Assembly: GCA_945893145.1 (NCBI GenBank)
Contig: CAMDDZ010000008.1
Span: forward strand, 1 to 64,000
Source: Rhodoplanes serenus
Lineage (GTDB): Bacteria; Pseudomonadota; Alphaproteobacteria; Rhizobiales; Xanthobacteraceae
Length of the DNA: 64,000 nucleotides
Direction of reading: 5' to 3'
Below are positions 9,201 to 17,137 of the stretch, in pieces. Position numbers and translations under genes: made by a program. A model generated the notes under the pieces. That model had not been told where the DNA came from and did no database searches. It was given only the letters and a program-made list of their open reading frames with translations. Position 1 is the first letter of the stretch. Each line of letters begins with the position of its first letter.

Positions 9201-9802
9201 GCGAATTCCAGCGCCTTGACGAAGGCGCCAGGGTGGCCCGCGGGCTTGGGCTCGGTCTCTCCATCGTCGAGCGCATTGCGCGCGTGCTCGACCACAACAT
9301 CGATCTGAAGTCTTCGGAACACGGTTCGTGCTTCTCGGTTGAAGTGCCGGTCTCAATCGCCGCGCCGGCGCGCGAATTGCCGCGCGACCTGGTGAGCATC
9401 GATCGCAGCCGGCTGCTCAGCACCGTCGTGCTCTGCATCGACAACGAGCCCCAGGTCCTGGACGGCATGGAGACGCTGCTCGGCGGCTGGGGCTGTCAGG
9501 TCATCAAGGCACCCGACCTTGCAACCGCCATCACCGCAATATCCGAAGCGCAGGCGCCGCCGAACGGGCTCTTGGTGGACTACCATCTCGATAGCGACAA
9601 CGGCGTCGATGCCATCGTCGAGCTGCGCCGCCGCTTCGGCGCCGATCTGCCGGCAATCCTGATCACCGCCGACCGCTCGCCGCATGTGCGCGACGCCGCC
9701 CGCGAGCACGACATCCAGGCCCTGCACAAGCCACTGAAACCCGCGGCGCTGCGCGCCCTGATGTCGCAATGGCGCGTGCCGCGCGTCGCCGCAGCCGAGT
9801 GA
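6293..9802 (+). CDS. SSS-domain hybrid sensor histidine kinase with PAS and receiver domains
   Basis: From the ATG at 6293 (preceded by GGGAGACG) the protein has 1169 residues. Residues 1 to about 510 form a sodium:solute symporter-like membrane domain of a dozen or more helices. A PAS domain follows at about 645-755 (VRQGIAVYDKDMRLVCWNRQF), then a short coiled coil. Next come the HisKA H-box with His814 (ASHDILQPL) and an HATPase with an N-box (LLQNLVSNAVKY) and DTGLGI. A C-terminal receiver has phosphoacceptor Asp1096 (LLVDYHL) and conserved Lys (LHKPLKP). The architecture matches NahK/ErcS'-type hybrid kinases. A LuxR-type response regulator lies 540 bases away in convergent orientation and is the likely partner. 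The signal, perhaps a transported solute, is unknown. Confidence 0.92.
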   Translation: MLQGWVVVAVALGYIGFLFVVASYGDRVRQLGRSRLLIYPLSLAIYCTSWTFFGSVGLASRTGFDFLTIYVGPILMIGLGAPLIVRIVRLAKAQNITSIADFIAARYGKGQAVAATVALITIVGTIPYIALQLKAVSSSLSTILAHVAAETGTVQPLLGDIALFVALSMAAFAVLFGTRHIDATEHQDGLMLAIAAESIVKLFAFLAVGAFVTFWMFDGPVALFSQAMEQANTSAVLTREPQIATLTAMTLLSFVAIVLLPRQFHVTVVENNSEREIKRAAWLFPVYLVLINLFVLPIAMAGLLAFPAGGVDSDMFVLALPLIAKSDTFTLIAFIGGLSAATAMVIVETVALAIMVSNDIVMPLVLKRREALIASSGDVGQMLLRVRRTAIFVILLLAYVYYRSAGEAQLAAIGLLAFAAVAQLAPAFFGGLFWRRATARGAIAGMALGILAWAYTLLLPSITDIGVIGRHILTEGPFGFVALRPQALFGLFDLPPLVHGVIWSLALNILGYIGFSLASQPSSIERMQADVFVPSNLTPTPSFRLWRSSVTVEELTTTVARYLGEERTRLSFASFAETRRISLHPQAEADFQLLRYAEHLLASAIGAASSRLVLSLLLRKRTLSTKAALQLLDDANAAIHYNREILQSALDHVRQGIAVYDKDMRLVCWNRQFGEILDLPPELTRIGVSLEEIVRHNAEHGALGPGPVDTLVRERLANYVTEREPYLKRFPDRGLVVEVRTNRMPDGGLVTTATDITPSVAAAEALERANATLEMRVRERTTELTRLNAELGRAKGDAEEANVSKTRFLAAASHDILQPLNAARLYVTSLIERHGNGEEARLIGNVDASLEAVEEIFGALLDISRLDSGAMRPEQANFRIDELLRQLDVEFAPLAREKGLELSFVPCSLSVRSDRRLLRRLLQNLVSNAVKYTPKGRVLVGCRRVSDRLRIDVYDTGLGIPQSKRKVIFREFQRLDEGARVARGLGLGLSIVERIARVLDHNIDLKSSEHGSCFSVEVPVSIAAPARELPRDLVSIDRSRLLSTVVLCIDNEPQVLDGMETLLGGWGCQVIKAPDLATAITAISEAQAPPNGLLVDYHLDSDNGVDAIVELRRRFGADLPAILITADRSPHVRDAAREHDIQALHKPLKPAALRALMSQWRVPRVAAAE

Positions 9803-9827
9803 TACCGGCGGGAGCGTCCGGCCGCTC

Positions 9828-10250
9828 TTACTGCTTCTTCAGGAACTGGATGCGCTCGCGCGCCTCGGTGACAAAGCAGGACGGAAAGCGCACCAAATAT
9901 TCCTCGAACACCACGGTCGACGTTGTCGCCGCGATGGTCTTCCAGTGGATGGCTGCCGCGGCACAATCGACGGCGGGCGCAGCGTCCAACTTCGGCGCCG
10001 TCGCCTCGTTGCGGGCCGCCGCCGGCACGCCGTAGCGCACCGGCTCTACCGACATGAGCCGATAGCGCTGGTTTTCGGTGCTTTTGCTTTCATCCAAAGG
10101 CCGCGCGCAACCGAGCCGGTGCTTGTCCTGGACGCGGGCGCAGCTTTCCCAGTCATCCTGGCTGCTGGCCAACGCCGTGCGGGCCGGCGAGGCGAGGAAT
10201 CCCGCCCCAGCGACCAGGCTCATACCGATGATTCGAACAACCCAAGCCAT
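9828..10250 (-). CDS. Secreted protein of unknown function
   Basis: The 140-residue protein has an N-terminal signal peptide (hydrophobic residues 5-28, likely cut after ARTALA). The mature part has four cysteines, two of them close together near the start (ESCARVQDKHRLGC). The C-terminal piece (AAAIHWKTIAATTSTVVFEEYLVRFPSCFVTEARERIQFLKKQ) resembles the short helical motif found at the ends of many rhizobial caspase-like and SEL1-type secreted proteins. No catalytic motif is visible. It lies between the hybrid kinase and its likely response regulator, so it could be part of the same signalling locus, but that is inference. Confidence 0.6.
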   Translation of the reverse strand: MAWVVRIIGMSLVAGAGFLASPARTALASSQDDWESCARVQDKHRLGCARPLDESKSTENQRYRLMSVEPVRYGVPAAARNEATAPKLDAAPAVDCAAAAIHWKTIAATTSTVVFEEYLVRFPSCFVTEARERIQFLKKQ

Positions 10251-10339
10251 GTGTGAAGGCTACCACGTGCCAGCATTCAACGTCAGCATGGAGTGAAACG
10301 CACGCTAGGCGAATTCATGGCGAGCGCCAGTGCCCCGGG

Positions 10340-11014
10340 TCATTCCCCGTGCGCCGCGACCTGTGGCCATTGTCCCACTTCGATCTTGGCCGCCGCGATG
10401 ACCGCCTGGGTGCGGCTATCGACGCCAAGCTTTTGCAGGATCGCCGAAACATGCGCCTTCACGGTCGCCTCGGACACGTTGAGCTCGTAGGCGATCTGCT
10501 TGTTGAGCATGCCCTCGGACAGCATCATGAGGACCCGCACCTGCTGCGGCGTGAGCGTGGCGAGCCGGCCCATCAACGCAGCTGCGTCGGCGTCCGAGCC
10601 AGCCGAAAGATCGACATCCGGCGGCGTCCACACGCCCCCCTTGAGCACACGAACGATCGCCGAGCGCATCGCCTCGATGCCGAGCGTCTTCGGGATGAAG
10701 CCGGATGCGCCGAAATCCATGCAGCGGCGGATCACCGCGGGATCGTCGTTGGCCGACACCACCACGATCGGCACGCTCGGATATTGCGCGCGCAGATACA
10801 TCAGGCCGGAGAAGCCGCGCACGCCCGGCATCGACAGGTCGAGCAGAATGAGATCGACTTCACCGCCTTTGTCGAGCAGCTTGGCAATCTCGTCGAACGA
10901 GCCGGCCTCCGAAATCTCGGCCTTGCCGAACACGCCGGACACGGCTTCGCGCAACGCGCCCCGGAACAGCGGGTGGTCGTCGGCAATGACCAGGCGATAG
11001 TTCGTGTCGGTCAC
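10340..11014 (-). CDS. LuxR/NarL-family response regulator
   Basis: The 224-residue protein has an N-terminal receiver with acidic pocket (VIADDHPLF), phosphoacceptor Asp59 (LILLDLSMPG) and the conserved Lys in GFIPKTLG. The C-terminal HTH (about 150-215) reads LTPQQVRVLMMLSEGMLNKQIAYELNVSEATVKAHVSAILQKLG. It is a DNA-binding output protein and the likely target of the SSS-type hybrid kinase encoded convergently just upstream. The start is a GTG at 11014. It may be co-transcribed with the monooxygenase-fold gene about 100 bases upstream. Confidence 0.93.
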   Translation of the reverse strand: MTDTNYRLVIADDHPLFRGALREAVSGVFGKAEISEAGSFDEIAKLLDKGGEVDLILLDLSMPGVRGFSGLMYLRAQYPSVPIVVVSANDDPAVIRRCMDFGASGFIPKTLGIEAMRSAIVRVLKGGVWTPPDVDLSAGSDADAAALMGRLATLTPQQVRVLMMLSEGMLNKQIAYELNVSEATVKAHVSAILQKLGVDSRTQAVIAAAKIEVGQWPQVAAHGE

Positions 11015-11111
11015 AACGGATCCCAGGCGCGGACGCGGCCCCCACGGCGCGTCGCAGCCTCGCGGTGGAACCTACAATACTTGGCCCCGCCAATGCACGC
11101 CGCGTATTCCG

Positions 11112-11459
11112 CTATCCGCCGTGATAGGCCTGCGAATCCGCCGGCGCCGCGCCGCGCTCCGTCATGCCGTAGTCCCGCACAACGCTCGCGATCCGCAGCC
11201 GATAGTCGGCAAAAATCCCGCCCCGCCCAGCCGCCTGGCTCTCGCGATGATGGAGCTGGTTGCGCCATCCCTTCACCGCCGCCTCGTCGCGCCAGAACGA
11301 CAGCGAAAGCAGCTTGTTCGGGTCGGTCAGGCTCTGAAACCGCTCAACCGAGATGAAGCCGTCCATTTTCTGAAGCTCGTCGCGCAGGGTCGCCGCGATG
11401 GCGAGATAATCGCCTTGCCGGCCGGACGCGGGCCAGACTTCGAAGATGACGGCGATCAT
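11112..11459 (-). CDS. Antibiotic biosynthesis monooxygenase (ABM) fold protein
   Basis: The 115-residue protein has the ferredoxin-like ABM fold: MIAVIFEVWPASGRQGDYLAIAATLRDELQKMDGFISVERF, then SLSFWRDEAAVKGWRNQLHH and a C-terminal strand RLRIASVVRDYG. Members include heme-degrading and quinone-forming monooxygenases and many uncharacterised dimeric proteins; no heme ligand can be assigned here. It sits 24 bases after yjbQ in the same direction and is probably in its operon. Confidence 0.85.
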   Translation of the reverse strand: MIAVIFEVWPASGRQGDYLAIAATLRDELQKMDGFISVERFQSLTDPNKLLSLSFWRDEAAVKGWRNQLHHRESQAAGRGGIFADYRLRIASVVRDYGMTERGAAPADSQAYHGG

Positions 11460-11483
11460 GCTTTCGACTCCTGCATCAGATGG

Positions 11484-11969
11484 TCACGCCCGGCTGCCGA
11501 CGAACTGCAGCACCACCGCGCGCCGGTGTGGGCGGCGGCGGTGCTCCACCAGATAAAGCCCCTGCCAGGTGCCGAGCGCCAGCGCCCCGCCGCGCACCGG
11601 AATGTGCAGCGATACGCCCGTGAGCATGCCTTTGATATGCGCCGGCATGTCGTCCGGCCCCTCGACGGTGTGGATCCAAGGCCCGTCTTCGGGCGCGATC
11701 CGGCGCAGCGCTGTGACGAGATCCGCCTGTACGTCCGGATCGGCATTCTCCTGGATCGTGAGCGACGCCGAGGTATGGCGCAGGAAGGCGAGCAGCACAC
11801 CGTCGCCTGCTCTGCACTCACGAACAAAATGCGCGGCCTCGCGCGTGATTTCGGTGAGGCCCTCGCCGGGCGTCTCGACCACAAGCTCCGCGCTCGCGAT
11901 CAGCTCCGGCGCGATGCTGCTGATCGCCGATAGACGGCCGGCCACGTCGTCGCCTCCGTCAGCTCTCAT
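11484..11969 (-). CDS. YjbQ-family protein (secondary thiamine-phosphate synthase type)
   Basis: This is a UPF0047/YjbQ-fold protein of 161 residues. Diagnostic segments are GLTEITREAAHFVRE, LLAFLRHTSASLTIQENADPDVQADL, the Asp/His motif near PEDGPWIHTVEGPDDMPAHIK and LALGTWQGLYLVEHRRRPHRR. The family shows weak thiamine-phosphate synthase activity in E. coli YjbQ, and its true role is unclear. The ATG at 11969 overlaps the stop of the upstream gene (TGATG), indicating translational coupling. Longer in-frame starts would run into that gene and are not needed for the fold. Confidence 0.85.
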   Translation of the reverse strand: MRADGGDDVAGRLSAISSIAPELIASAELVVETPGEGLTEITREAAHFVRECRAGDGVLLAFLRHTSASLTIQENADPDVQADLVTALRRIAPEDGPWIHTVEGPDDMPAHIKGMLTGVSLHIPVRGGALALGTWQGLYLVEHRRRPHRRAVVLQFVGSRA

Positions 11970-12598
11970 CAGTTCTTGCGCTGAATGTCCCGCTGGATCG
12001 AGGCCATCATCTCGATCATCCGGCGCCAAACCTTCTCCGTGAAGGCGAACACGCGATTAAGCTCGGCGTCGCTCGGCAACTGAACCTCCGGAGGCGCCGG
12101 CTTGTCCGGCGCCCGCGCGACCGGAGGGGGCGCCGTGATGCTGCCGGGCAATTCGACGCCGCGCGCCAACAACGTCTTCTTGAGCGCTGCATTTTCAGCC
12201 TGCAAACGGTTGAACTCGGCATCCAGCGCGACGCGATCGTCAGCCACCGCCTGACAGGCCCAACCAGTCGGGCCATGACCGCAGACCGAGACCTGGCCGG
12301 TGCGGATATCGAGCCGCACGAATTTGTCGCCGACGGGGTGGATCGAATAACGGCCCTCTTCCGGGGCTGGCGCCGGGGCCGGCATCGCAAGCGGCGGCGT
12401 GGGCGCCGGTATGGCGGCGGCCGGAGGCGCGGGAGGCGGGATGGGCAGCGGCGGCACCGGCGTGTCTTGTGGATTTTGCACTTGCGGAATTTGCACCGGC
12501 GGAGTGGGTTGCGCTGCCGGCGGCTGATCCTGCGCGAGCGCGGGCGATCCGCCAGCCGCGACACCAGCAACAAGCAACGCAAGCGCAAAGCGCCTCAT
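11969..12598 (-). CDS. Secreted proline-rich, coiled-coil protein of unknown function
   Basis: The 209-residue protein has a clear signal peptide (MRRFALALLVAGVAAGGSPALA) and a very Pro-rich segment (about 24-80, mostly P, A, Q and V). A small region with two cysteines follows (QVSVCGHGPTGWACQ), then a short coiled coil (EFNRLQAENAALKKTLLARG) and a C-terminal helix (VFAFTEKVWRRMIEMM). This layout suggests a periplasmic or envelope protein whose Pro-rich linker spans the periplasm. No family is recognised. It is coupled to yjbQ by stop/start overlap. Confidence 0.7.
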   Translation of the reverse strand: MRRFALALLVAGVAAGGSPALAQDQPPAAQPTPPVQIPQVQNPQDTPVPPLPIPPPAPPAAAIPAPTPPLAMPAPAPAPEEGRYSIHPVGDKFVRLDIRTGQVSVCGHGPTGWACQAVADDRVALDAEFNRLQAENAALKKTLLARGVELPGSITAPPPVARAPDKPAPPEVQLPSDAELNRVFAFTEKVWRRMIEMMASIQRDIQRKN

Positions 12599-12808
12599 GA
12601 CGTTTCTCCGTACGGATTTGGGCTCACAGTATTGGGCTCACTTAGACGCCGCTATTGCGGCAGCTCTGCGAAGGCACGTGGCCTGCAGCGTAGCACTCCA
12701 CGGCGATCGCCTAAAACGCGCCGCACGCCACTTCTGCGGCCCTGTGGAAGCCGCGGAAAGCCTTGATGCGACTGGTGTTTCGAGCCATTGGCGAAATGCG
12801 CCGGATTG

Positions 12809-12837
12809 TTGACTTGGCAAATCCCAAACACTATGGT
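12809..12837 (+). promoter_or_regulatory. Sigma70-type promoter of the F0 ATP synthase operon
   Basis: TTGACT (12809-12814) and TATGGT (12832-12837) are separated by exactly 17 bases. They lie 55-80 bases upstream of the first atpI start codon in an otherwise empty intergenic region. Spacing and match are good for a housekeeping promoter, but no transcript start has been seen. Confidence 0.6.
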
Positions 12838-12891
12838 CCGCGCGGCTTTTGAGGGCGGCAGGAATTCGCTGGATTTGCCCGTTGCGGTGCG

Positions 12892-13278
12892 GTGTCGGAA
12901 GCATGGCCTCCAAACATGGCCGGTGACGCGCACGACGACGGCAAGCACGGCAACCGGCTGGCCGATGAGGCCGCCCTCTCCGCGAGGCTCCAGCGTCTCG
13001 GCCAACAGCTCGATCAAGTCAAATCGAGCAAGCCTCCTGATCCTGCGGCTCCTCGCCCACAAGCCGACACGTCGGCGATGGCGCGCGGGTTGCGGCTCTC
13101 GACCGAGCTGGTTGCGGGCGTGATTGTCGGAGCCGGGATCGGCTGGTTGCTCGACCGCTGGCTGGGCATCTCGCCGTGGGGGTTTATCGTGTTTCTGTTG
13201 CTCGGATTCACCGCCGGGTTGTTGAACGTGATGCGTGCGGCGGGCCTGGCGCAGCAACGCCAAGGGCCAAAGCAGTAA
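12892..13278 (+). CDS. atpI: ATP synthase protein I (AtpI)
   Basis: The 128-residue protein has a hydrophilic N-terminus and two transmembrane helices (LVAGVIVGAGIGWLLDRWLG and GFIVFLLLGFTAGLLNVMRA). This is the AtpI/Ca2+-Mg2+ uptake type of F0-operon leader protein, which helps assemble the c-ring. It is the first gene of the operon. The GTG at 12892 is used; an ATG at 12916 (MAGDAHDDGK) is an equally plausible start giving 120 residues, and neither has a strong ribosome-binding site. Confidence 0.88.
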   Translation: MSEAWPPNMAGDAHDDGKHGNRLADEAALSARLQRLGQQLDQVKSSKPPDPAAPRPQADTSAMARGLRLSTELVAGVIVGAGIGWLLDRWLGISPWGFIVFLLLGFTAGLLNVMRAAGLAQQRQGPKQ

Positions 13279-13339
13279 GGGTTTGAGCCGCCAACGCGGC
13301 ATGGACGAAACGACGACCGACTGAAGCGACACCGAGATC

Positions 13340-14092
13340 ATGGCTGCTGATCCCATCCACCAATTCGAAATCCAGAACTACTTCCCGGTCTTCAAGATCG
13401 GTGCGACGCAGATTCATTTCACCAACTCGGCCCTGTTCATGGCGGTTGCGGTGGGACTGACGGCGGCGCTGCTGATCGGCGCGACCTCTGGCCGCCGGCT
13501 GGTGCCGACGCGGCTGCAGTCCCTGGCCGAGATGAGTTACGAGCTGGTGGCGAACACGCTCCGCAACACCGCCGGCGAAGAGGCCATGCGGTTCTTCCCG
13601 CTGGTGCTCTCGCTGTTCATGTTCATCCTGGTGTCGAACGTGGTGGGGCTGATCCCCTACACGTTCACGGTGGCGACCCACATCATCATCACGGCGGCGC
13701 TGGCGCTGACCGTGTTCTTCACCGTGATCATCTACGGCATCTGGCGCAACGGCTGGCACTTCTTCAAGCTGTTCCTGCCGAGCGGCATTCCGGGCTGGAT
13801 GGCGCCGATCCTCATCGTCATCGAGCTGCTGTCGTTCCTGTCGCGCCCGATCTCGCACAGCGTCCGGTTGTTCGCCAACATGCTGGCCGGCCACATCACG
13901 CTCAAGCTCGTGGCGGGGTTCGTCGTGATGATGGGCAGCGTCGGCGCGCTCGGCGTCTTCGGCGCCATTGCGCCGCTGGCGCTCACCATTGCGTTGACCG
14001 CGCTCGAGCTCTTGGTCGCGGTCCTGCAAGCCTACGTCTTCACCATTCTGACCTGCATCTATCTCAACGACGCAATCCACCCGGGACACTAG
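13340..14092 (+). CDS. atpB: F0F1 ATP synthase subunit a
   Basis: The 250-residue integral membrane protein forms the proton half-channels of F0. It has the N-terminal [10 protein letters not shown] segment of alphaproteobacterial subunit a and multiple helices. The essential arginine lies in [23 protein letters not shown], and a conserved C-terminal helix reads [24 protein letters not shown]. Length is standard. It follows atpI by 61 bases and precedes atpE. Confidence 0.97.
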   Translation: MAADPIHQFEIQNYFPVFKIGATQIHFTNSALFMAVAVGLTAALLIGATSGRRLVPTRLQSLAEMSYELVANTLRNTAGEEAMRFFPLVLSLFMFILVSNVVGLIPYTFTVATHIIITAALALTVFFTVIIYGIWRNGWHFFKLFLPSGIPGWMAPILIVIELLSFLSRPISHSVRLFANMLAGHITLKLVAGFVVMMGSVGALGVFGAIAPLALTIALTALELLVAVLQAYVFTILTCIYLNDAIHPGH

Positions 14093-14133
14093 GCGTCAGC
14101 GCTGTCCCTCAATCTCTCAAAGGAGTTCTGAAC

Positions 14134-14361
14134 ATGGATCCGTTAGCGGCAAAATTCCTCGGCGCAGGCCTCGCCTGCATCGGCATGGGCGGTGCGGCGA
14201 TTGGCGTCGCCAACGTGTTCGGCCAGTTCCTGGCGGGCGCGCTGCGCAATCCGTCGGCCGCTGCCGGCCAGAACACCACGCTGTTCCTGGGCTTCGCGCT
14301 CGCCGAAGCGTTCGGCATCTTCTCGCTGCTGATCGCGCTGCTGCTGCTGTTCGTGCTCTAA
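14134..14361 (+). CDS. atpE: F0F1 ATP synthase subunit c
   Basis: The 75-residue hairpin protein forms the rotating c-ring. Two helices flank a polar loop; the first contains the glycine-rich [20 protein letters not shown]. The second carries the proton-binding carboxylate in [20 protein letters not shown] strong AAAGGAG ribosome-binding site lies 8 bases before the ATG, as expected for the subunit made in the highest copy number. Confidence 0.97.
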   Translation: MDPLAAKFLGAGLACIGMGGAAIGVANVFGQFLAGALRNPSAAAGQNTTLFLGFALAEAFGIFSLLIALLLLFVL

Positions 14362-14386
14362 GGCCTAGAGTCAGAACCGGCCCACG

Positions 14387-14917
14387 ATGGCGACCAACGC
14401 CCATACCGAAGTGCCCGCTGGAACGAAGGTATTCCCTCCGTTCCAGAAGGACACATTCGCGTCGCAGCTGATCTGGCTCGCGATTTTCTTCATCGGGCTC
14501 TACGTGCTGATGTCGCGGGTCGCGATCCCGCGCATTGGCGGCATCATGGCGGCCCGGGCGAATAAGATTTCCGGGGACCTCGCGGAAGCCGCCCGCTTCA
14601 AGCAACAGTCGGACGCGGCGCTGGCCGCCTACGAGAAGGCACTGGCCGACGCCCGCGCTCGCGCGCAGGCGTTGGCGGCGGAGACCCGCGACAAGCTCAA
14701 CGCGCTGGCCGAAGGCAACCGCAAGGCGCTCGAAGGGAAGCTCAACGAGAAGCTTGCCGCGGCCGAGAAGACCATCGCGGCGACCAAGACCGCCGCCATG
14801 GCCAACGTGCGCGGGATCGCCACCGATACGGCCGCCGCGATCGTGGAACGGCTGATCGGCGCAGCGCCCGCGTCGTCGGCCGTGGATGCCGCGATCGCCG
14901 ACGTGCTGAAGCGATAG
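14387..14917 (+). CDS. atpF2: F0F1 ATP synthase subunit b'
   Basis: The 176-residue stator subunit has one N-terminal helix ([23 protein letters not shown]) followed by a long Ala/Lys/Glu-rich coiled coil (about 60-150). It is paired with a second, similar b-type gene 8 bases downstream. The b/b' heterodimer is typical of photosynthetic and related alphaproteobacteria. The N-terminal Pro-containing extension before the helix identifies it as b' (also called atpG or atpX). Confidence 0.93.
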   Translation: MATNAHTEVPAGTKVFPPFQKDTFASQLIWLAIFFIGLYVLMSRVAIPRIGGIMAARANKISGDLAEAARFKQQSDAALAAYEKALADARARAQALAAETRDKLNALAEGNRKALEGKLNEKLAAAEKTIAATKTAAMANVRGIATDTAAAIVERLIGAAPASSAVDAAIADVLKR

Positions 14918-14925
14918 AGGGCGCG

Positions 14926-15420
14926 ATGCTTCACCTGCTGTTGGAAGCGGAATTCTGGGTCGCCGCCGCGTTCGCGATCTTCCTCGGCGTGCTGGCCTAT
15001 GTGGGCGCCCACAAGATGTTCCTCGATGCGCTCGACGCGCGTCAGCTTCGGATCAAGGCCGAGCTCGACGAGGCGCGCCGCCTGCGCGACGAGGCCGAGG
15101 CGCTGCTCGCCGAATACAAGCGCAAGCAGGGTGAGGCCGAACGCGAGGCCGCCGCCATCATCGCGGACGCCCGCGCCGAGGCCGAACGCACCGCCGCCGA
15201 GGCCCGCACCAAGATGGAAGAGTTCGTCGCTCGCCGCACCAAGGTCGCCGAAAACAAAATCGGCCTTGCCGAGGCACAGGCCCTCGCCGACGTCCGTGCT
15301 GCCGCAGCAGATGCGGCGGTCGCCGCCGCCGAGAAAATCCTGGCGCAAACGACCAAGGGCAAGATCGCCGATGACCTCATTTCGCAGGGCATCGCAGACG
15401 TGAAGACCAAGCTGAACTAA
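14926..15420 (+). CDS. atpF: F0F1 ATP synthase subunit b
   Basis: The 164-residue stator subunit has an N-terminal helix ([23 protein letters not shown]) and a long alanine/glutamate coiled coil to the C-terminus, which ends [10 protein letters not shown]. It is the last gene of the F0 operon. The F1 genes are not in this window, matching the split F0/F1 arrangement of alphaproteobacteria. Confidence 0.95.
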   Translation: MLHLLLEAEFWVAAAFAIFLGVLAYVGAHKMFLDALDARQLRIKAELDEARRLRDEAEALLAEYKRKQGEAEREAAAIIADARAEAERTAAEARTKMEEFVARRTKVAENKIGLAEAQALADVRAAAADAAVAAAEKILAQTTKGKIADDLISQGIADVKTKLN

Positions 15421-15665
15421 GGCGCGAATTTTCGGAACGGCAGGCCCCTGAGTACAGGCGCTTAGACCCGCGGAACATCGCAACAGCGTAAAGTTCCGCT
15501 TCTTCTAAACTCCGGGAAAACCCTGTGCGGAACCTGTGCACAAGCCCAGGCCGCGAAGTGCCGCACTATCAATGCTCTGACCCCTATCCATAATCCGGCC
15601 ACGCGAATCGCTTTACGGAAAAAAGCGACGCACCCGTGTGCGGCGGCCGGATTTGGGGGCCTCCC

Positions 15666-16322
15666 GTGTTGATCTTTGACTGCAATGGCGTCTTGGTGGA
15701 CAGCGAGGCTATCGCTGCGACCGTCGCTGCGCAGGAACTGACGCGAGTTGGCTTCTCGGTCTCACCTGAGGTGGTGTCGCGATTTTTCGCCGGCCGGCGT
15801 CCTGTGGACATGCTGGCCGACGTCGAAGCCGCCACCGGCCGCAAACTACCGCCGAATTTCCACGCCGTACTGGCGTCGGCGACGCTGCGCCGCCTGCGCG
15901 CCGAACTGCGCTCGACCGCACATATAGAACACGCGCTCACGTGGCTGCGCGGGCCGAAATGCGTGGCTTCCTCCTCCACGCTCGACCGCGTGCGCGTGAG
16001 CCTCGAGAGCACCGGCCTGCTGCGCTTCTTCGATCCCTACCTGTTCTCCGCGAGCGACGTGCCGCGCGGCAAGCCGGCACCGGATCTGTTCCTGCATGCC
16101 GCCGCCAAGATGCAAGCCAATCCGGCGCAGTGCGTCGTGGTTGAAGATTCACCGGCCGGAGTTGCGGCCGCCACTGCCGCCGGCATGATCCCGATTGGCT
16201 TCATCGGCGGCAGCCACGCCAGCCCCAATCTCGGCGCCTATCTCACCAGCGCGGGCGCGCGCGCCGTGATCGCCGACATGCGCGCGCTCAAAGGCACCGT
16301 GGTCGCGCTGCGCGGCTGGTAA
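15666..16322 (+). CDS. HAD-family hydrolase (phosphoglycolate phosphatase/beta-phosphoglucomutase type)
   Basis: The 218-residue HAD phosphatase has motif I IFDCNGVLVDSE, in which the usual second Asp is Asn (DxN rather than DxD). Motif II is VASSST, the motif III lysine lies in PRGKPAPDLFLHAA and motif IV is VVVEDSPAGVAAATAAGM. The helical cap inserted after motif I places it in the CbbY/Gph-like group. The GTG at 15666 begins right at the first strand; an upstream GTG at 15636 would add ten residues. The substrate is unknown. Confidence 0.85.
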   Translation: MLIFDCNGVLVDSEAIAATVAAQELTRVGFSVSPEVVSRFFAGRRPVDMLADVEAATGRKLPPNFHAVLASATLRRLRAELRSTAHIEHALTWLRGPKCVASSSTLDRVRVSLESTGLLRFFDPYLFSASDVPRGKPAPDLFLHAAAKMQANPAQCVVVEDSPAGVAAATAAGMIPIGFIGGSHASPNLGAYLTSAGARAVIADMRALKGTVVALRGW

Positions 16323-16340
16323 GCCGTTACGTGGCGGGCC

Positions 16341-17012
16341 TTACGTGGCGGGCTTGGGCTTCGGTTTGGGCTTCGGGGCCGGTTTCTTCTTGACCGGCGG
16401 CTCACGCACCGCGAGTGCATCGAAGCCGACATAGACGATATAGGAATCGATCTGATCGCCGGGCGGCTGCGGGAAGCTGACCTGCTCCTCCACGTGCGTA
16501 AACAGCACGTTCATGTCGCCCGGCGGCACAGTGACCGGAATACGCACCAGCTTGGTGGTGATCGGCTTGGGCTCGATGCCTTCCATCACCACGGCAAGCC
16601 GCAGCGGCACTTCGACCTGCGGCGGCGCACCGGCCGGCCCGACGATCACGCGGCCCTGCACACCGACCCGCATCGTCACGATCCGGTTCACCACGTGACA
16701 TTCGCGTGCGGTGTCGACGACGGTGGCCTGATAGCGCACGTTCAAAGCCGACTGATCGGCTGGATTTGTATAAATCGTGTAGGTGGACGCGCCGCGCCGC
16801 ACGCTGACGCTCGGACATTCGATCTTGGCCTCGGGCACTGCGGCGGATGCATCGGCGGCGGTGGCGGGCTCGGGACGGCTCGAGCTGAACCAAGAGGACG
16901 AGGGCAGCGACGGCATCGAGGGCGTTGGAATCGAAGAGCAGGCAGCCAGCGCCACCGCGGCGGCAACGACCGCCAGCGCGCTACGGCAAGATCCAGTCCC
17001 GAACGTCCCCAT
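16341..17012 (-). CDS. Lipoprotein of unknown function
   Basis: The protein of about 223 residues has a lipoprotein signal (VVAAAVALAACSS, lipobox LAAC), a Ser/Pro-rich linker, a conserved-looking beta-rich domain (IECPSVSVRRGASTYTIY ... VRYQATVVDTARECHV) and a Lys/Pro repeat tail (KKKPAPKPKPKPKP). The domain contains two cysteines that could form a disulfide. The ATG at 17012 follows GGAG and is preferred over ATG 17027 and TTG 17033. No function is recognised; it is probably anchored in the outer-membrane inner leaflet. Confidence 0.7.
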   Translation of the reverse strand: MGTFGTGSCRSALAVVAAAVALAACSSIPTPSMPSLPSSSWFSSSRPEPATAADASAAVPEAKIECPSVSVRRGASTYTIYTNPADQSALNVRYQATVVDTARECHVVNRIVTMRVGVQGRVIVGPAGAPPQVEVPLRLAVVMEGIEPKPITTKLVRIPVTVPPGDMNVLFTHVEEQVSFPQPPGDQIDSYIVYVGFDALAVREPPVKKKPAPKPKPKPKPAT

Positions 17013-17137
17013 CCCCACTCCGAACATGCTCAACGCTTAGATTTACAAGACTAAATCCGCGTAAACGAGCGCCCTTATAGCAGGGCCAAGGTGGCGGCCC
17101 CAAGGCGGCTCAAAGACGGCACAACGCTATGTAAGCA

